This document shows positions 59,914 to 64,000 of a stretch of 64,000 nt of DNA, piece after piece; the first letter of the stretch is position 1, and the number at the start of each line of letters is the position of its first letter. Below the pieces are notes generated by a model. The model had not been told where the DNA came from, did no database searches, and worked only from the letters and a program-made list of their open reading frames with translations. Source of the DNA: Trichoderma breve. Its lineage: Eukaryota > Ascomycota > Sordariomycetes > Hypocreales > Hypocreaceae. Where the stretch lies: assembly GCF_028502605.1 (NCBI RefSeq), contig NC_079233.1:3410001-3474000 (forward strand), written 5' to 3'. The translations under genes and the position numbers were made by a program.

Positions 59914-60728
59914 GGTTGGGTGGGGTAAAGACGTGAAGACGGAAACGCCTCTCAATTTGCCGTGTACCGCCAGGACAACGAGGAATTTATTTCGACAATC
60001 CCGGCAATGTCGCGAGGAATATTGGAAGAGACTTGAGATTGAAAGGTACAGATGGTTGCTAACTTAGTCTATATATCCCGATGAGAAAGACACGCCCCCC
60101 TCTGGAGAAGGCGCCCTTACATGATGCATGTATACTGTGCAACTTAGATACACTGTGCTTGAACAACAATTCCATCTCCACGAAGGATTCGGGGTACTCT
60201 TTCCGAAGCTTGAATCACAGCTGTTAAGACAATACCAACCAGAAGCAAGATATAGAAGTGTCTATTCTCAACAGATTAAGAGCCAATGTTTCAACGGCAC
60301 CAACGATGCCGCTGGTGGTGACAAGGCCAATGCGCAAAGGGCCACCACACGATGTGGTTTATACAGGTACCGTATCAGTACAGTGCGGGTCTTCTGTGTT
60401 AAACAAGTGCAATACCACTAAGCTCACGCTCTTATAGTAATCTGAAAACTATTTCTCATCAAGGTACTTGAGCAATTAGGCTGTTCGTGCTATCCAGCAG
60501 GATCCCTGAATGAATCTCGCGTGTACCGTCTTAATCCGCCCCTCACTCATCCCGTCCTCAGCATCCCGTATCGGCCACTAACAAAAGCCCCCGGTCACTT
60601 GCGTGCGCGTCTCCGGGTACCTTTGTTAGCATAAAATGGCGTGAGCTTCTCCGAACAGGACCAACCCATAGCTAATCCCAAGCTCCTCTCTCAGCTTCGT
60701 CAAGCTCCGATCAAGGAGAATAGACAAG
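59914..60728. promoter_or_regulatory. divergent promoter region, S9 peptidase / TAP-like hydrolase
   Basis: 815 bp between divergent starts. CTATATATCC at about 60069-60078 suits the S9 gene. No other gene seen; short frames at 60128-60421 are not protein-like. Confidence 0.45.
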
Positions 60729-62768
60729 ATGGAAAAGGTAGAAAATACAGCTTTACCGGCGGGTGCTTCTGCACCACAGGCCAGAAGACGCAGGTCCTGG
60801 CATCTCAGGGCGGCCTGCGTTGCTGGTCTCGTCTTGTTCGCGGGACTCTACCGCCTTCATTCAAAGCCTCATCTTCCTCATCACCCTGATCATGACCACG
60901 ACCATCGCCATCGCCATCACGGCCATGGCCACAAGAGAGCTTCTCCCTATGGGAAATTCCCCAAGCCAGATGATCCTTTCCACTTCCTTCCATGCACAAG
61001 TGAGACGCTTCCTCCTGCTCTTGATGACAACCGTCCGGTGAAGAGCTGGTCGAAGCTCTTCGATCCAAACCCCAACCACTGGAGCTGGGGCAACAAGACG
61101 GACGAAGACGCGAATGCCATTTCAAAACACGACCCTTACGCTGGACGCGGCATCTACTTGTGTGGATGGCTTGATGTTCCACTCGACTACACCAACGCTT
61201 CCGATCACCGCATCAGTCGACTTGCGGTGACAAAGTATCAGGTTTCTGGACTCGCCCCCGTTCATGGCCGCTCCAAGCCTACCACTGGCCACAAGAGCGA
61301 GCGAACCATTGTGGTCGAACCTGGTGGTCCCGGCGGCAGCGGAACGTCTCTGGTCTGGCGATCCGCTGAAATCTTCACTGAGCGTCTCAGCGGTGGCGCA
61401 TTCGACGTGTTAGGATGGGATCCTCGAGGTGTCAACACGACTCTTCCCGCACTCTCTTGCTTCCCATTTGACGCCGATAGAGATCACTGGTCACTGCTTA
61501 CTGGACAGTACCGCGAGGTTCTTGGTTCGCCAAGAGCTCAGCTCGAGGTTGCTGATGCCATGAACCAGGCAATCTTCAGCGCTTGCTATAAGACGCACGG
61601 TGATCTGCCCCGGTTCGTCAGTACAGCCTTTGTTGCGCGCGATTTGGAAGAGATTCGCAAGGCTCTCGGAGAGGATGAGCTCACGGCACACATGATCTCA
61701 TATGGCACTGGCATTGGGCAGACGTATGCAAACATGTTTCCGTCAAGCGTTGGCAGGATGATTTTGGACGGCACTGAGTATGTCAAAGACCACAGGCTTC
61801 TGGGTGGTTTTGGCTTTACTGCTTTGGACAATGCCACTGATGCATGGCACGATGGCTTCCTTGGGGAGTGCATCAACGCGGGACCCGAGCATTGTGATCT
61901 AGCGAAGCCAGTCGACGGCAAAGCTGTCACTCTGGAGAGCCTGGAATCTCGTATGGAGAACCTCGTTACTTCCCTCATTACGCGACCTGTGGTAGGATAT
62001 ACGTCCTTCAGCGGACCATCCATCATCACATACTCTGCCTTGGTGGGTGCCATTTATAGCTCGCTCTATAATGCATTCTCATGGCCCGCTCTGGCATCCC
62101 TCCTCTACGAGCTGGAAGCTGGAAATGCCACCCTTGCTTCCGCCATGCTTGAACATTCGGCATGGGAATATGATCCTACTCTGCCAGCCATTCCCAACAA
62201 GAGGCCTTCAACCGACGAGCTGACCTTTTTGGTTATTTGCTCGGACGGATATGACGCCGCACTGCCCGAGGACGGCCTCGACTGGTGGGACTCTCTATGG
62301 ACGAACATGACTGCCAAATCCTGGATCTCGGGCAACTCTCGCTTTTTCTCTGTTTTCCCATGTCAGCGCTTCACAGAGTATTGGCCCACGCCAGCCGAAG
62401 TCTATCGCGGCGACTTGAACGTAACTCTCAAGAACCCCGTCCTTCTCATCGCGGAAACATATGACCCTGCCACGCCGCTGCGAAACGGCCGACGACTGCT
62501 CAATGAAATGGGCACCAACGCTCGCCTGATTGCGCACCACGGCTATGGCCACTCATCGCGGGACAAGTCCGACTGCACAGATGCCATTGCGAAGAACTTC
62601 ATCCTGCACGGAGAACTACCTGATGAGCAGGAAACGGCGTGTTACGCTAATGAGAAGCCGTATCTGTACGGCGTGGACAAGGGCAAGGCGGGTGAGAAGA
62701 AGGATCCGCTGGCGATTTGGAGTGAGCACATCAAGGAGCTGCCATACCTCAATCCTCGTCTAGTTTAG
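60729..62768 (+). CDS. membrane-anchored TAP-like alpha/beta hydrolase (tripeptidyl-aminopeptidase family)
   Basis: A single exon of 679 residues. A basic N-terminus (ARRRRS) is followed by one hydrophobic segment at about 28-43, consistent with a type II membrane anchor. Next comes a histidine/aspartate-rich spacer at about 50-70 that could bind metal ions. The hydrolase domain has VEPGGPGGSGTSL (oxyanion loop), DVLGWDPRGVN, nucleophile S324 in ISYGTGIGQTYANMFP, D579 in ETYDPATPL and H608 in GYGHSS, with the C-terminal TAP-like region at about 520-640. Several NxT/S sites (NATD, NATL, NVTL) support a lumenal or extracellular catalytic domain. Relatives release tripeptides or act on small-molecule amides; the substrate is not determinable. 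Confidence 0.92.
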   Translation: MEKVENTALPAGASAPQARRRRSWHLRAACVAGLVLFAGLYRLHSKPHLPHHPDHDHDHRHRHHGHGHKRASPYGKFPKPDDPFHFLPCTSETLPPALDDNRPVKSWSKLFDPNPNHWSWGNKTDEDANAISKHDPYAGRGIYLCGWLDVPLDYTNASDHRISRLAVTKYQVSGLAPVHGRSKPTTGHKSERTIVVEPGGPGGSGTSLVWRSAEIFTERLSGGAFDVLGWDPRGVNTTLPALSCFPFDADRDHWSLLTGQYREVLGSPRAQLEVADAMNQAIFSACYKTHGDLPRFVSTAFVARDLEEIRKALGEDELTAHMISYGTGIGQTYANMFPSSVGRMILDGTEYVKDHRLLGGFGFTALDNATDAWHDGFLGECINAGPEHCDLAKPVDGKAVTLESLESRMENLVTSLITRPVVGYTSFSGPSIITYSALVGAIYSSLYNAFSWPALASLLYELEAGNATLASAMLEHSAWEYDPTLPAIPNKRPSTDELTFLVICSDGYDAALPEDGLDWWDSLWTNMTAKSWISGNSRFFSVFPCQRFTEYWPTPAEVYRGDLNVTLKNPVLLIAETYDPATPLRNGRRLLNEMGTNARLIAHHGYGHSSRDKSDCTDAIAKNFILHGELPDEQETACYANEKPYLYGVDKGKAGEKKDPLAIWSEHIKELPYLNPRLV

Positions 62769-63598
62769 AGAGAAGAAGATGTAGCGATCACATGCCATTT
62801 TACTGTTATTTTGTCTAGAAAGATGGTTGAACACCTGATTTGTAAAGCATGATATCTTGTGTATTATTATATAGTCCTAAGGGTATCATCCGTTTATGTA
62901 AAACATTTAATCAAACACAACTTACCTAAAAGAAATGTACCTCTTATTAAGACGAAGGGAAAACAAAGGTAGCCATCTATAGTCCAACTCCAGAGGCATC
63001 CCATCTAAGGCGCCGTAGGGCTGACATGGGATGGGCCACCAAGTCAGGGGGGGCACGTTGTCGTACACATACGCAGTTAGCTCATTTCCAGCCTTACTTC
63101 CAAACACCACCGATTAAAACAAACGCCCATTAACCAAATAAGGCGGGCGATTAAGAAAACAAAGAAACGATTCGCAGAATAAAGAAGAATTTAGACAATT
63201 ATGCAAGGGGTCGTGACGTCATTCACCCGCGAATAGAGAGGGCTCCTGGTTCCTGGATTTCCATGTGACCCCCTTGCGCAAGTGATGTCTGTGATCACAG
63301 GTTCCGAGATCCGTGATATGCTGCGCTCACTCGACACGATAAAAAGCAAAGAAATTTGAAACAAACGAATATTAAAGCCATCATAGAAACTTACCGGACG
63401 ATGCTAACACTGATATTAATAGCAGTAGCGCACCACAAGGGTCATGGTTGATGACATCACCACATACGGGCGAGAGACTGTGACTTTTTTGGTTTTGAAA
63501 TCATTAGTGTCATACGACAGATATGTACAATCAACATCATAGTATATATACAAGTACAGCGCGCCGCGCCGTTCGCCTGCCTCCTCGAGTCAAGCCCC
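62769..63598. other. intergenic between convergent 3' ends
   Basis: AT-rich sequence after the TAP-like stop, mixed beyond 63000. No gene recognised; short frames only. Confidence 0.5.
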
Positions 63599-64000
63599 CC
63601 ACCTCCGACCGCTCTTGGGTCTCCTCCTAATAGATTCTCCCAGCGGTTGCTTCTGTATTTTGCTAAGCGCCTCCTCCGGACTCCTCCGAACATCGTGAGA
63701 AGGGCTCCCCTCTCGTCGCCGACCAAGTAATAATCTTGGTGATGGGGAGCGACGGTAAGATGGACGCTGTTGAGAAGGGGATAATTTTCGTGGCGTAGGG
63801 ATTTTATAGTCGAGATAACTTGAAGATTCAGGGACTTGCCTGGGTGTGGGGGTGTCGGATTCAAGGGTATCATAGGAGGTATTGTTGAAAGAGGTTGGGG
63901 TATCGAATGAGTCTAAAGTGCAGAAATCGTCTTCGGGAAGCTGGGCGGTAGGAAACTCATCGTCGTCCTCATCACCGTCTGTTACAATGTGTACAGGTAG
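63599..64000 (-). CDS. 3' end of a gene for a Ser/Pro/Arg-rich protein, truncated by the window edge
   Basis: On the - strand the frame is open from base 64000 to a TGA at 63599-63601 (134 codons). It reads GDEDDDEFPTAQLPEDD, then Ser/Thr/Pro-rich sequence (TPTPRQVPESSSY), basic blocks (YRRSPSPRLLLGRRRE) and a tail ending SIRRRPKSGRRWGA. It is disordered in character with no domain. The first bases (TGTAACAG) could be an intron acceptor ending at about 63978, so the exon may start there. The family is not recognised; its N-terminal part lies beyond the window. Confidence 0.6.

Overview
The window is genomic DNA of a filamentous ascomycete. It shows short (about 50-125 nt) introns with GTAAGT/GTATGT donors and CTAAC/CTGAC branch points, long 5' leaders, and characteristically fungal families: an Rck2/Srk1 kinase with its diagnostic kinase-domain insert, a PTH11-type rhodopsin-domain protein, DUF3638 giant proteins and fungal P450s. 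The gene set suggests Sordariomycetes, probably Hypocreales (a Trichoderma-like genome would fit). The genus is an inference and was not tested. Intron coordinates below are read by eye from splice signals and reading-frame continuity.

Layout. 1-597: 3' end of a Q/G/Y-rich low-complexity protein. 2084-4470 (-): Rck2/Srk1-type stress kinase, with an in-frame open extension beyond its stop. 4471-9050: no gene seen. 8478-14290: a block bounded by two diverged inverted repeats that holds a DUF4238 gene (+) and an MFS anion/vitamin-type transporter (-). 15737-19184: a DUF1275 membrane protein (-) and a secreted oxalate decarboxylase (+). 19185-25712: gene desert. 25713-27905: SulP sulfate permease with STAS domain. 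30.1-30.6 kb: 19-bp minisatellite carrying a solo-LTR insertion. 31386-41238: a five-exon gene for a 3183-residue DUF6606/DUF3638/DUF3645 giant protein with superfamily-2 ATPase-like motifs. 42.06-42.29 kb: a second 19-bp minisatellite. 42.6-46.1 kb: degraded genes, including a zinc-knuckle (CCHC) protein and the tail of an SF1 helicase with CCHC fingers.

46979-57623 looks like an accessory metabolic locus: a PTH11-like seven-helix membrane protein, two P450s, a class I terpene cyclase resembling the N-terminal half of fusicoccadiene-type chimeric synthases but without a prenyltransferase half, and a short-chain dehydrogenase. One P450 and the cyclase share a divergent promoter region. The simplest reading is a small terpenoid cluster: the cyclase makes a hydrocarbon from a polyprenyl diphosphate supplied from elsewhere, the P450s oxygenate it, and the SDR oxidises or reduces an oxygen function.

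57784-62768 holds two peptidase-type alpha/beta hydrolases, an S9 prolyl-oligopeptidase-family enzyme (-) and a membrane-anchored TAP-like hydrolase (+), in divergent arrangement. 63599-64000 (-) is the 3' end of another gene. The least explained parts are the inverted-repeat-bounded DUF4238/MFS block, the giant DUF3638 gene framed by minisatellites and decayed helicase/zinc-knuckle genes, and the compact terpenoid locus. No tRNA, rRNA or CRISPR array was recognised.
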